From an uncultured Chthonomonas sp. (GTDB taxonomy: Bacteria > Armatimonadota > Chthonomonadetes > Chthonomonadales > Chthonomonadaceae), in NCBI GenBank assembly GCA_903859705.1, contig CAIONQ010000105.1:102172-166171 (forward strand): a stretch of 64,000 bases of DNA, read 5' to 3'. Positions 41,739 to 50,511 of the stretch are shown one piece after another. Made by a program: the position numbers and the translations under genes. The notes under the pieces were generated by a model. The model saw only the letters and a list, made by a program, of their open reading frames with translations, had not been told where the DNA came from and did no database searches. Each line of letters begins with the position of its first letter. Position 1 is the stretch's first letter.

Positions 41739-42998
41739 TTAGAACTTGAATACTTCACCAAGCATAAGCGTATCCTGGTCGGCTACGCCAGCACCACTGC
41801 CAGAGCCAAAGAAGGCCTGATTAGAGTGGTCGTGGCGATACTCGAGCCGAGAAACCAGCTTATCCTTGAATGAGGTGTATTCAAACGTGAGCGTGTAAGA
41901 AGAGAGCTTGGTGTAACCCGGTGCCCCGGTGCGAATGCCGAAGCCGCCAGCCCCAGCCATGTCTTCAAACTGCTCAAGTCGGGTTGCAATCGCAAACTTC
42001 GGTGTGAACTGGTATTTTGCATAACCAGCCATGCCGAACCAGCTGCCGGAAGCTGCAACACCGGTAACGGTGCCTGCGCCACGGCCGAGTAGAATATCAC
42101 CAACCAGCTTAAGCTTCGGGGTTACCTGGTAGGTGGGAATAATCTCACCCAGGCTTACGCCGATGCTGCCGCCACCATTGGTAGGAACGCCCGGGCCAAA
42201 TGCGCCCGTGCCTTCCGGCCCACCGATATAGTTAAAAATCGTGCTGAACTTATCGGTTGGCTTCCACGCTACCGAGGTGAACACGGTTTTGCCGTTGTTA
42301 TCGTCTGCGGTGTTGTTCCAGCCGTTGACGAGACCCAGGGTTGCGGTTACTGTTTTGGAAATGGGGGCAGCAATGCGGAGACCGGCGTGGTACAGCGGTA
42401 CACCGTATGTGAAGCCAAAGCTTCGAGAGTAGTTATCGTTGCTGCTGCTCTCAATCACTTCATTGCCAAGTGGGGTAACGAACTTGCCAAGATCGAACGT
42501 AAAGTCTCGGCCATAGATGTGCGAAACCTTGGTGAAGTAGAGCTGCTGAACGAACTGCCATCCAGAAGTGCCACCGGGTTCATTAGCATGTACCAGGCGT
42601 GCGGTGTCGCCGCCGGTAAGCGTTGCTGTGATGCCAACCGGGAAGCTGGCATTAGCAGTGCGAACGATGTTGACTTCTCCAAGAGAGAAGGATAGTTCAC
42701 GGTCATTAATGTCAAATGCACGGCCCGCGTTGTCCACCTTGATGGCGCCGCCGCCAACAGTAGGAACGCTGGTGAATGAGCTGCCGGATCCATTGCTGGG
42801 GGCGCGGCCATTCACGCCGAAGTAGATGTCTACCAGGCCGGTGACTGTGACAGATCCGGGAGCCGGTGCTGCGGGAGCAGCCGGTGCAGGAGCTGGCTGT
42901 GCCGGGGCTGCCGGTGTGCTCTGGGCAAGTGCGCTGACGCCGCCCAGGCCGATCATAGCACATGTCAAAGCGGGGAGCAGCTTCTTATTGCTTGTCAC
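41739..42998 (-). CDS. Outer-membrane beta-barrel porin (BBP2/OmpL-like)
   Basis: A 419-residue exported barrel protein. The start was set at the GTG at 42998 because AGGAGG lies 10 bases upstream and a signal peptide follows directly (KKLLPALTCAMIGLGGVSALAQ). A Pro/Ala linker precedes alternating beta-strands; segments such as GQFVTPLG-like FDLGKFVTPLGNEVIES and AWKPTDKFSTIFNYIGG match the BBP2 porin type, and the chain ends in an aromatic residue (EVFKF), as barrel substrates of the BAM machinery do. Placement beside amtB suggests uptake of nitrogenous solutes. Confidence 0.8.
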   Translation of the reverse strand: MTSNKKLLPALTCAMIGLGGVSALAQSTPAAPAQPAPAPAAPAAPAPGSVTVTGLVDIYFGVNGRAPSNGSGSSFTSVPTVGGGAIKVDNAGRAFDINDRELSFSLGEVNIVRTANASFPVGITATLTGGDTARLVHANEPGGTSGWQFVQQLYFTKVSHIYGRDFTFDLGKFVTPLGNEVIESSSNDNYSRSFGFTYGVPLYHAGLRIAAPISKTVTATLGLVNGWNNTADDNNGKTVFTSVAWKPTDKFSTIFNYIGGPEGTGAFGPGVPTNGGGSIGVSLGEIIPTYQVTPKLKLVGDILLGRGAGTVTGVAASGSWFGMAGYAKYQFTPKFAIATRLEQFEDMAGAGGFGIRTGAPGYTKLSSYTLTFEYTSFKDKLVSRLEYRHDHSNQAFFGSGSGAGVADQDTLMLGEVFKF

Positions 42999-43391
42999 GT
43001 AAAGTAGTCCTCCTGTGGAGAGATGCATTGCAATGCCCGGCAGAAAACAATCTGAATGCCACGCTGTGGTTTCTTGTGATTTCCCCCAGCGGAGTGTAAA
43101 GATCGTGTAATTGCCGGCTTCAGTTGGCAATAGCATTCACGCTGGAATGCTTATGGCCGACGATTGAGAAACACGGAACCCGATGTGGCAGGGTAGAAAA
43201 GGGTGGGACTGTGGCCCGGCAAGAGCTCACCAACGCTGGGGCTCAAACCATGCACGGGCACAGGGGGAACAATGCAACGACATCGTTGCGCAATCTTTAA
43301 AAGCTTCAATCCATTATAGCAGGCAAACCGTTTCAAGAAAGACCTCCATTTCATAAGGAAGGCCCGGCTTCGGACTGCCGCCGGAGATAAT
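42999..43391. other. Long porin leader region without a gene
   Basis: 393 bases between the ANTAR regulator and the porin. If transcription starts at the extended -10 at 43313-43318, the porin mRNA would have a leader of about 300 bases. It includes a 7-bp stem with a hexaloop (43132-43151) and a 6-bp GCAACG/CGTTGC hairpin near 43275-43290. No coding frame seen. Confidence 0.5.
43313..43321 (-). promoter_or_regulatory. Extended -10 element for the porin gene
   Basis: TGCTATAAT on the minus strand combines a consensus -10 with the TGn extension. The -35 region is poor (TTTCTT at 17 bases). It lies about 310 bases before the porin GTG. Confidence 0.45.
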
Positions 43392-43997
43392 TCAGCGCGT
43401 TCGTTTGGTAACGGCGGGGGAGGCCAGCTCCTCCGCCAGCAGAATTGCCTCGGAAATCTCACGCAGGCTTCGGTTGGTAGCCAGTGACTGTGCATGAAGG
43501 CGGCGATATGCCTCCTGATCACCCACAGAGTACTTCTCCATCAACACCCGCTTTGCTTTGCCAATGATGCGGTTGGCTTCTATCTGATCCTGTGCGGAGT
43601 TAACGGCACCTTCCAGTGCCAGCATCTCTCTATATCGTGTAATAGCAATCTCGATAGCGGGCTGCAACTCCTGCTCTCGAAATGGCTTCACAAGGTATGC
43701 TAACACCCCGGCGCGATTTGCCTGCTCTATCATCGGCACATCGCTGTACGCGGTAAGCATCATTACCGCACCAAGCCGCTCTCTGGCGATAACTTCTGCC
43801 GCCTGGAGCCCAGACATTTTCGGCATCATCACATCAAGTATGATGAGATCCGGCTTCAAGTTGCGAGCCATCATAACAGCGGCTTCGCCGTTATCAGCCT
43901 CGCCAACCACATTATGACCGAGTGCTGTAATCATGGACCGAAGGTCCAGCCTGAGCACTGCGTCATCATCGGCAATCAGGATTTGTCCCTGCTGCAT
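43392..43997 (-). CDS. ANTAR-domain response regulator
   Basis: A 201-residue protein. The receiver domain (1 to about 120) has acidic residues D10-D12, phosphoacceptor D55 in LIILDVMMPKMSG, T82 and K104 in AYLVKPF. A helical linker leads to a C-terminal ANTAR domain (about 130-192; NRIIGKAKRVLMEKYSVGDQEAYRRLH), which binds RNA hairpins to prevent transcription termination. Relatives such as AmiR, NasR and EutV control nitrogen-compound use. The partner kinase is not in the window. The ATG at 43997 has a weak GAGAGA region upstream; its promoter is a strong sigma70 match. Confidence 0.92.
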   Translation of the reverse strand: MQQGQILIADDDAVLRLDLRSMITALGHNVVGEADNGEAAVMMARNLKPDLIILDVMMPKMSGLQAAEVIARERLGAVMMLTAYSDVPMIEQANRAGVLAYLVKPFREQELQPAIEIAITRYREMLALEGAVNSAQDQIEANRIIGKAKRVLMEKYSVGDQEAYRRLHAQSLATNRSLREISEAILLAEELASPAVTKRTR

Positions 43998-44087
43998 ACC
44001 GAATTGGTCTCTCTCTGGATGGCCACAGCATTGAGGCCACAGGTTTTTTCTGAAAGCGGCCAGTTCTGGCCACATGCAGGGTAGGTG

Positions 44088-44117
44088 ATTATATACCAGT
44101 GGTGGATTGGTTGTCAA
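44088..44117 (-). promoter_or_regulatory. Consensus sigma70-type promoter of the ANTAR regulator
   Basis: TTGACA (44112-44117) and TATAAT (44088-44093), both perfect, separated by 18 bases on the minus strand. The leader of about 84 bases contains four copies of TGGCC, two of which form a stem with the six-base loop AGAACT. Confidence 0.75.
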
Positions 44118-44229
44118 TCCTATGCAATTATGCGTATACACGCATTTTTGGCTTGCCCGTAACACATGTGTAATTGGATGGTGTAGTTGGCTTTCTGTTT
44201 AAGGGCGGACGTGTGGCGATTGCACATGC

Positions 44230-44235
44230 TATACT
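44230..44235 (+). promoter_or_regulatory. Probable -10 of the LptF/G-type gene
   Basis: TATACT with the extension TGC immediately upstream (TGCTATACT), 26 bases before the start codon. The -35 hexamer is weak. It is divergent from the ANTAR promoter. Confidence 0.4.
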
Positions 44236-44260
44236 GTGAACTGGAGGCTCTGATTTAGTA

Positions 44261-45409
44261 ATGCGGAACCTGGATCGCTACCTGTTGCGCGAGATGTTTG
44301 TCCCGTTTATGATAGGGCAAGCAGCGATTGTTCTGCTTCTTACAGGGTCGGTTCTTTATAATAATGCGGATGTGCTGCTTGTAAACCGCGTACCCATGCA
44401 GTTTGTAGTGCGCATGGTGCTCTATTTCATTCCGTTTTTGATTCATATGACGATGCCAGTGGCCATGGCTGTTGGTGCTTCATTGGCAGTTTCTAAGCTG
44501 GCAGCAGGCTCAGAAATAACGGTTATGCGCGCGGCAGGCATCCCGCTGGTGCGAATTTTTGCTCCCATTGTTTGCCTGGGCCTGGTAATGAGTGTTGCAG
44601 ATTTCTTTTTTGGCGAGTACGCTGTTCCTGCCGCTTCGGATAGGTTTCAAGAGGTACTGAACGAAATACCAACACACTTACCGGCTATCCAGCCACAAAA
44701 TGGAGTGTGGATAACTGCCAGCGATCAAAGTTACGTTATCTTCGTGCGCACCATTACCCAGCATCCCGGTTACCTTGGCTTGCATGGGGTTGAGATCGCA
44801 TCCAGCCCTGCCGCAGCTTTCAATAAAGAAACTGATTCTCTGGTGATCTTTGCAAAAGATGGAACCTATGCCAATGGGGTGTGGACCCTGAGCAATTACG
44901 GGGCCTTCCATCACGGCGATGATGATGCAGATTGGCAGAAAATCCCACAAACAAAAGATGGCACGTTTCGGTTGAATATTTCCGTTGATCCGCAGGTTTT
45001 TCAGAAGGGCTTCTTGCTTCAGCTACCAATGTGGAAAATGGCAGGCTCAACCACACGCACATTCTTGCAGTTAAGAGATACCATAGAGCACAACCGAAAA
45101 GAGGGCATTTACGATGTCTTCCTGCTGTTGGATTATTACTTCAAACTCTCCATACCATTTTCTTGCCTGGCTATGGCTATATGTTGCCCGCCTATGGCAT
45201 TGCGGTTTGCCCGCGGTGGCGGGTTTATGGGAACACTGCTTTCTATCTGCCTGGTATTTGTTTACTGGAACACAATGCTGTTGATGCGTATTCTTGGTTC
45301 GCCCTCTGGCGCTTCCCAAACCGCTTTGCTGGCACCAATGCCCGCAGCCTGGGGCCAGAACCTGATATTCCTGATTGCTGGCCTGTGGGTGCTTAAGAAG
45401 AGCGAATAA
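44261..45409 (+). CDS. LptF/LptG-family permease (YjgP/YjgQ)
   Basis: A 382-residue inner-membrane protein with three N-terminal and three C-terminal membrane helices around a periplasmic beta-jellyroll (about 115-270). The N-terminus MRNLDRYLLREMFVPFMIG and EITVMRAAGIPLVRI (the coupling region to the LptB ATPase) are typical. In LPS export LptF and LptG form the permease that pulls lipopolysaccharide into the LptC-A-D bridge. Whether this is the F or G partner cannot be told; no second copy is in the window. GGAGG is 13 bases from the ATG. Confidence 0.85.
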   Translation: MRNLDRYLLREMFVPFMIGQAAIVLLLTGSVLYNNADVLLVNRVPMQFVVRMVLYFIPFLIHMTMPVAMAVGASLAVSKLAAGSEITVMRAAGIPLVRIFAPIVCLGLVMSVADFFFGEYAVPAASDRFQEVLNEIPTHLPAIQPQNGVWITASDQSYVIFVRTITQHPGYLGLHGVEIASSPAAAFNKETDSLVIFAKDGTYANGVWTLSNYGAFHHGDDDADWQKIPQTKDGTFRLNISVDPQVFQKGFLLQLPMWKMAGSTTRTFLQLRDTIEHNRKEGIYDVFLLLDYYFKLSIPFSCLAMAICCPPMALRFARGGGFMGTLLSICLVFVYWNTMLLMRILGSPSGASQTALLAPMPAAWGQNLIFLIAGLWVLKKSE

Positions 45410-45433
45410 CCTGCCGCAAATGTTATCAATGCA

Positions 45434-45467
45434 AAAGGACCGCCATTCCCACTGGAAATGGCGGTCC
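45434..45467 (-). terminator. Terminator between convergent LptF/G-type and mqnC genes
   Basis: Perfect 11-bp stem GGACCGCCATT/AATGGCGGTCC (45437-45447, 45457-45467), followed on the minus strand by TTTT. It lies 27 bases past the mqnC stop and 28 bases past the plus-strand stop, so it may serve both. Confidence 0.75.
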
Positions 45468-45493
45468 ATACTTTGCCTGGGTGTGAACTACTG

Positions 45494-46642
45494 TTACTTG
45501 CTGGCCAGCAATGGTGAGCCCTGTGGCACACCATCTGGCAGAAAGTTGTACTGAGTGGTTCGCCGCATCGGGTTATAGCCCGCCTCAGAAATTAATCGCT
45601 CTATCTCTTCCAGCGGCATCGTAAAAGCACAGCCCGCGCTAGATACCACATTTTCTTCCATCATAGTACTGCCAAAGTCGTTCAGGCCGTAACGCAGGCC
45701 AATCTGCGCTACTTTTGGGCCTTGCGTTACCCAGCTTGCCTGTATATGCGGAATGTTATCCAGGATTAACCTGGATACGGCCACCGTTCGTAAGTAATCA
45801 AACGAAGAGGCACGCTCATAATCAAGCTCGGTACCATCTGGTTGGAACGACCACGGGATGAACGCCGTAAATCCGCCAGTTTCATCCTGCAGATCTCTGG
45901 TTTTTATCAGATGCTCCATTCGATCTTCAAGCGTATCTGCCGAGCCGTACATCATGGTAACCGTTGTCTTTAGGCCCGCATGGTGTGCTTCCCTCATACA
46001 GTTCAGCCACTCTTCAGCGGTGTCTTTGTAGGGAGATATTTCTTGCCGAACCCTATCGGTGAGTATTTCTGCTCCACCACCTGGTACGCTATCCAGCCCA
46101 GCAGCTTTTAGCCTGGCAAACATCTCTGGAAGCGTTAGCTTGCTGATGTTTGCAATGTAGATGAGCTCTGCGGGCGAAAACGCATGCAGAATAATGCCGT
46201 AATGGCCAAATTTCTGCTTTATGGAGCTAAGCAGATCCTCATACCACTCTATTTTCAGTTTTGGATTGAGGCCGCCCTGCAGCAGTATTTCGATGCCGCC
46301 AACATCCACCATCTGCTGCACCTTTTCAAAGATCTGGTCTTTGCTAAGGGTGTAGCCTTCGTTGTGGCCGGGAGTGCGGTAGAAAGCGCAGAACTTGCAC
46401 CTCACCCAGCACACGTTAGTGTAGTTGATATTGCGTCCTACTATGTAGGTTACGGTGTCGTTGGTATCCGGGTGTAGTTTTTCCCGAACATAGTCTGCAA
46501 GTGTTCCGAGCTCAGGCAGGTTGTGGTAGTTAAATAGCCTGAGGCCATCTTCCAGTGTTAGCCGTTCGCCCGCGTATATCTTATCGGCAATGTCATCTAT
46601 GCTGTTTGCATTGCCCGTATATTCCTGCTCCAGCGTTGCCAT
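45494..46642 (-). CDS. mqnC: Cyclic dehypoxanthinyl futalosine synthase (radical SAM)
   Basis: A 382-residue radical SAM enzyme that cyclises dehypoxanthine futalosine in the futalosine menaquinone pathway. Cluster cysteines C78, C82 and C85 lie in NYTNVCWVRCKFCAFYR; GGIEILLQGGLNPKLKIEWYEDLL and AGLDSVPGGGAEIL identify MqnC. The final segment MMEENVVSSAGC is typical. It resembles the mqnE product in overall plan. It stands alone between purD and the convergent LptF/G-type gene, with no strong ribosome site before the ATG. Confidence 0.92.
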   Translation of the reverse strand: MATLEQEYTGNANSIDDIADKIYAGERLTLEDGLRLFNYHNLPELGTLADYVREKLHPDTNDTVTYIVGRNINYTNVCWVRCKFCAFYRTPGHNEGYTLSKDQIFEKVQQMVDVGGIEILLQGGLNPKLKIEWYEDLLSSIKQKFGHYGIILHAFSPAELIYIANISKLTLPEMFARLKAAGLDSVPGGGAEILTDRVRQEISPYKDTAEEWLNCMREAHHAGLKTTVTMMYGSADTLEDRMEHLIKTRDLQDETGGFTAFIPWSFQPDGTELDYERASSFDYLRTVAVSRLILDNIPHIQASWVTQGPKVAQIGLRYGLNDFGSTMMEENVVSSAGCAFTMPLEEIERLISEAGYNPMRRTTQYNFLPDGVPQGSPLLASK

Positions 46643-46689
46643 AATCTATTTGCCGTTTCTCAGTGCTGTTTCTTAAGTATTGTGAAGGC

Positions 46690-46738
46690 AGTGCGTAACC
46701 CGCATAGCTTACAAAGCAGTCACGCACTACAATTGCCA
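46690..46738. promoter_or_regulatory. Inverted repeat between purD and mqnC
   Basis: AGTGCGT (46690-46696) and ACGCACT (46732-46738) are complementary, with AC/GT continuing after one mismatch. It lies 43 bases past the purD stop and 48 bases before mqnC. It could be a weak terminator of purD or an operator of mqnC. Confidence 0.25.
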
Positions 46739-46780
46739 GTTTACCCGATGGATGAGTGGATGTTCCGTGAGTGCAGTGTG

Positions 46781-48100
46781 TCAGCGGCTACCGAGAGAGT
46801 GGCTACCGATATCCTTGCGACTGTGAATACCTTCGAACTGAATCTGATCGAGGCCAGCGTAAGCAGTATCACGCGCCGATGATAAATCTTCTGCAACACC
46901 GGTTACAGTTAATACGCGCCCACCGCTCGTAACTACCGCACCATCCTGAAACCTAGTACCACTGTGGAACACCACGCACGTGTCATCTTCGGGATCAATT
47001 CTATCCAACCCAAAAATGCGCCTACCCAGCAGAGGGCGAGTATCCATTCCCGGGTCAAACGCATCCGGGTAGCCTTCCGAGGCAGCTACCACAGCCACAG
47101 AGGCTCCCTGCTTCCAGGTAACTTCCGCACTATCGAGGTTGCCATCGGCCACGGCCTTAAGAATCGGCACGATGTCGCAATCCATCATCGGCAGTATTGC
47201 CTGCGTTTCCGGGTCTCCAAAGCGGCAGTTAAACTCAATGCACATCGGGCCTTTTTCGGTGACCATGATACCTGCGTAAAGCACGCCACGGTAGGGTATG
47301 CCCAGATCGCGTATTGCCATAATGGCGGGACGAATGATGCGCTCGATGGTAAGATCCACCGTTTCGGGCGGAAGAATTGGCACCGGGCTATAGGCACCCA
47401 TTCCGCCTGTGTTCGGCCCTAAATCGCCATCCAGGGCTCGTTTATGATCTTGAGAAGGCAGCATGGGTATGATATGCGTGCCATCTGTTATGGCCATAAT
47501 AGAGGCCTCTTCGCCCACCAGGCATTCTTCAATTACCACCTGATTGCCAGATGCTCCAAACACTTTATCAGTCATGATCCGGCGAATTGCTGCCATGGCC
47601 TGAGATTCGCCAGTAGCAACAATAACGCCCTTGCCTGCTGCAATGCCATCCGCCTTTATTACTAGCTTAGTGCCTGGTTCTGCATCATTGAAGTAGGTGC
47701 GGATGCAATCTTCAGCCTCATGGGCGCTGCTGCATATCCAGAAATCGGCGGTAGGAATATTTGCGGATTCCATCAGGCTCTTGGCAAAAACCTTGCTGCC
47801 TTCGAGCCTTGCAGGATCATGAGATGGGCCAAATACAGGCAGGCCTGCGGCTTCAAAGCGGTCTACGATACCTGCAATCAGCGGAGCTTCGGGCCCAACA
47901 ACCGTAAGCTCTATGGAATTGGCAGTTGCAAACTCCACCAGGGCGTCAATGTCTTCCCCTTTTATGGGCAGGCATTCCGCCACAGAGGCGATTCCGGCAT
48001 TGCCCGGTGCACAATAAACTTTGCTTACAAGGGGGCTCTTACTGATCTTCCATGCCAGTGCATGCTCTCGACCGCCACCACCAATTACCAGTACCTGCAT
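46781..48100 (-). CDS. purD: Phosphoribosylamine-glycine ligase
   Basis: A 439-residue ATP-grasp enzyme that makes GAR from phosphoribosylamine, glycine and ATP in purine synthesis. Diagnostic segments: VLVIGGGGREHALAWK at the N-terminus, VVGPEAPLIAGI, GSKVFAKSLM, the ATP-grasp KADGIAAGKGVIVA, and GVLYAGIMVTEKGPMCIEFNCRFGDPETQ. GGAG lies 7 bases before the ATG. The last 15 residues are polar and extend slightly past the usual end. Confidence 0.95.
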   Translation of the reverse strand: MQVLVIGGGGREHALAWKISKSPLVSKVYCAPGNAGIASVAECLPIKGEDIDALVEFATANSIELTVVGPEAPLIAGIVDRFEAAGLPVFGPSHDPARLEGSKVFAKSLMESANIPTADFWICSSAHEAEDCIRTYFNDAEPGTKLVIKADGIAAGKGVIVATGESQAMAAIRRIMTDKVFGASGNQVVIEECLVGEEASIMAITDGTHIIPMLPSQDHKRALDGDLGPNTGGMGAYSPVPILPPETVDLTIERIIRPAIMAIRDLGIPYRGVLYAGIMVTEKGPMCIEFNCRFGDPETQAILPMMDCDIVPILKAVADGNLDSAEVTWKQGASVAVVAASEGYPDAFDPGMDTRPLLGRRIFGLDRIDPEDDTCVVFHSGTRFQDGAVVTSGGRVLTVTGVAEDLSSARDTAYAGLDQIQFEGIHSRKDIGSHSLGSR

Positions 48101-48185
48101 TCTGCTGCTCCGAGGAGGCCCCTCAGCGCACTGTGCTGTTAGGCAGCCAGAGCGTTTACGGCCTCGTAATTATAGTTGTTATGTG

Positions 48186-49592
48186 TTAATCTGCGGACAT
48201 GGGGCCGCGCTGGCGATCCAGATTAACAAATTTTGTATACTGCCCGATAAATCCAACAATGGCTTTTCCGGTAGGGCCGTTTCGCTGTTTCGCAATGATA
48301 AGCTCTGTTTCATCTACCTTATGTTCACCACGTTCGCTTCTGCTGGTTTCCTGATCTGGATCCAGAGCCTCTTTCTGTCGGTAGTACGCATCGCGATATA
48401 TGAACATTACCACGTCGGCTTCCGCTTCAATGGCTCCAGACTCGCGTAGGTCCGAGAGCATCGGCCGCTTATCAGTTCGAGATTCTACCGCGCGCGATAA
48501 CTGTGAAAGCGCCATCACAGGAACTTTGAGCTCACGTGCGAGCGTTTTGCAGCCGCGAGCTATTTCTGAGAGTTCCTGGTTGCGGTTTTCGGTTTTCTTA
48601 TGTGATCGCATCAGCTGGAGGTAATCGATCATGATAATGCCAAGGCCGTGTTCAGCTTTAAGGCGTCTGCACTTTGCTCGCATCTCCATTACCGAAATAT
48701 CCGGCGTATCATCGATATAAATCGGGGCTTCCGCAAGGCGACTGATGCCTGCGCCAACGCGCTGCCAATCCTCTGGGCCAAGCATTCCGGTTCGTAACCG
48801 GTTAGCATCCACCTGGGATTCTGAGCAGATCATTCTCGTAACCAGTTGCTCTTTGGACATTTCCAGGCTGAAGAGTGCTGCAGGCAGCTTTTCGTTTATA
48901 GCCACATGTTGTGCAAGCTGCACGGCAAGCGAGGTCTTACCCATACTGGGGCGTGCAGCAACAATAATCAGGTCGGAGGGCTGCAAACCGGCTGTCATCC
49001 AGTTCAGGTCGTCGAATGGTGTGAGGCGGCCTGCTGCCACCTCCTTAGTTTCATACCGGTGCTCAATGCGGTCCAACTCTTCATCGAGAAGGGGGCGCAG
49101 GTGGAAGAAGTACTGGCCCATTCTGCGTTGGCCAACGTCAAAAACTATCTTCTCTGCACGGTCCACCACTTCATCAATGGCATCAAATTCTGAATGTGCC
49201 AGCGCCTGTATCTGGCTGCCAGCATCCATCAACCTTCGGAGTATCGATTTTTCTTCAACAAGGCGGGCATAGTACTCAATGTTGGCCGCCGTTGATGGCG
49301 CCTCCATGAGAATGAGTAGGTAGGTTTGGCCGCCAACAGTATCGTACTGCCCGCGGTTACGAAGTTCTTCTGAGAGGGTGATGGCATCTACAGGCTCATC
49401 TTTTTCGGCGAGCGCCACAATCGCTTCAAAAATGAGGCGGTGTGCGTCGCGGTAAAAATCCTCAGCTTTGAGGATTTCAGAAGCCTTTTCCACGGCGGGC
49501 CGCTCCAGCATCATGGAGCCAAGCACGGCCTGTTCTGCCTCCAGGTTCTGGGGAGGCACGCGGTCAAATGAGGTGAAGCCATCCTGTGACAT
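48186..49592 (-). CDS. dnaB: Replicative DNA helicase
   Basis: A 468-residue hexameric helicase that loads at the origin and drives the fork. The N-terminal domain begins VPPQNLEAEQAVLGSMML; the Walker A motif AARPSMGKTS is at about 212-221; further RecA-like motifs are ALFSLEMSKEQLVTRM, IMIDYLQLMR and LSQLSRAVESR. No intein interrupts it. The ATG at 49592 has GGAGG 8 bases upstream. Its leader can fold so that this site is partly hidden. rplI lies upstream, a common dnaB neighbour, with a terminator between. Confidence 0.96.
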   Translation of the reverse strand: MSQDGFTSFDRVPPQNLEAEQAVLGSMMLERPAVEKASEILKAEDFYRDAHRLIFEAIVALAEKDEPVDAITLSEELRNRGQYDTVGGQTYLLILMEAPSTAANIEYYARLVEEKSILRRLMDAGSQIQALAHSEFDAIDEVVDRAEKIVFDVGQRRMGQYFFHLRPLLDEELDRIEHRYETKEVAAGRLTPFDDLNWMTAGLQPSDLIIVAARPSMGKTSLAVQLAQHVAINEKLPAALFSLEMSKEQLVTRMICSESQVDANRLRTGMLGPEDWQRVGAGISRLAEAPIYIDDTPDISVMEMRAKCRRLKAEHGLGIIMIDYLQLMRSHKKTENRNQELSEIARGCKTLARELKVPVMALSQLSRAVESRTDKRPMLSDLRESGAIEAEADVVMFIYRDAYYRQKEALDPDQETSRSERGEHKVDETELIIAKQRNGPTGKAIVGFIGQYTKFVNLDRQRGPMSAD

Positions 49593-49603
49593 GGAGAAAG
49601 CCT

Positions 49604-49659
49604 CCTGGCACTTATGCACTGTCTTTGTGCGTCGCACAGTGCGGCGAGGGAATGCCAGG
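49604..49659 (-). promoter_or_regulatory. Nested leader hairpin overlapping the dnaB ribosome-binding site
   Basis: On the minus strand CCTGGCA (49659-49653) pairs with TGCCAGG (49610-49604), and inside it GCACTGT (49642-49636 side) pairs with ACAGTGC (49622-49616). The last bases of the outer arm overlap the AGGAGG ribosome site of dnaB. This could reduce dnaB translation when folded. Confidence 0.45.
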
Positions 49660-49673
49660 CGTTTACAAACAGG

Positions 49674-49721
49674 AAAAGGACCCAACGCAGTATAGGGTTT
49701 GTGCTTACACTGCGGGGTCCT
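49674..49721 (-). terminator. Intrinsic terminator between rplI and dnaB
   Basis: AGGACCC/GGGTCCT and CGCAGT/ACTGCG form a 13-bp stem with an AA bulge (49677-49721), followed on the minus strand by TTTT. It lies about 120 bases after the rplI stop, so dnaB probably has its own promoter. Confidence 0.65.
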
Positions 49722-49841
49722 GTCCCTGATACGGTATTCGAGAACAGTCTGAATCGCGCGCACTGTAGAAGAGACCAGGCGACTGGCGATTCTATTTATG
49801 CGGCCTGTTGCCGCGATCCAATTCTCGCCCCTGGTTGCTGA

Positions 49842-50411
49842 CTACTCGGCAGACGCTGGCTCTACGACGGTTGCAGCAACTGCATCCTCCGCAGCTTTCT
49901 GCGCCTCTCGAGCAACCTTCTCCTCAGCCAGTACACGGAAGCGCTCGCGCGCATCCAACTGCTCCTGCGTAACCACTTCGATGGTGAAGGAAGCGGAAAC
50001 ATCGGTGTGCAGACGTGCTGTCAGTGTGTAAGTGCCCGTTGTCTTGATCGGGTCGATCAGGCTGATGCGTCGCTTGTCCACCTCTACACCAAGCTTGGCT
50101 TTGATGATCTCGGCCACGTCGGCCTCAGTCACTGCACCAAACAAGCGGGTAGAGCGTGCGCTGGCTTTCGCAACAATCTCGAAGTGCTGGCCTTCGAGTT
50201 TTTCTCCTGCAGACTGGGCGGTGCTCAGCTGGTTGGTCTGGCGAGCCACGTCCCGGGCGATTCTGTCGATATGCAGCTTAAGAGCTGCGCCCTTTGCCAC
50301 TACTGCAAGCTGGCGGGGGAAAAGGTAGTTGCGAGCGTAACCATTAGCAACCACGACGACTTCGCCGTCTCGGCCAACCTTCGGAATATCTCGCGTCAAA
50401 ATCACTTTCAT
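49842..50411 (-). CDS. rplI: 50S ribosomal protein L9 with extended C-terminus
   Basis: A 189-residue bL9. The N-terminal signature MKVILTRDIPKVGRDGEVVVVANGYARNYLFP is complete, followed by the long helix and the C-terminal domain (LFGAVTEADVAEIIK). The usual length is about 150; the extra 35-40 residues are a charged, Ala/Glu-rich helix (VLAEEKVAREAQKAAEDAV). Strong GAGGAG ribosome site. The usual partners rpsF, ssb and rpsR are not adjacent. Confidence 0.95.
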   Translation of the reverse strand: MKVILTRDIPKVGRDGEVVVVANGYARNYLFPRQLAVVAKGAALKLHIDRIARDVARQTNQLSTAQSAGEKLEGQHFEIVAKASARSTRLFGAVTEADVAEIIKAKLGVEVDKRRISLIDPIKTTGTYTLTARLHTDVSASFTIEVVTQEQLDARERFRVLAEEKVAREAQKAAEDAVAATVVEPASAE

Positions 50412-50511
50412 CCGTATTCATCTCCTCAGATGAGGGTTAAACTCTTCAGAGCCTACCCGAATGGCATCCCAGATCCGTGAGCGCCGGTGGGCAGCCTCGT
50501 TCGTGTGGGAA

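Noticed and set aside
41476..41761. Overlapping Pro-rich minus-strand frames upstream of amtB
   Set aside because: No ribosome site, and the two frames conflict with each other; composition follows local GC-rich repeats.
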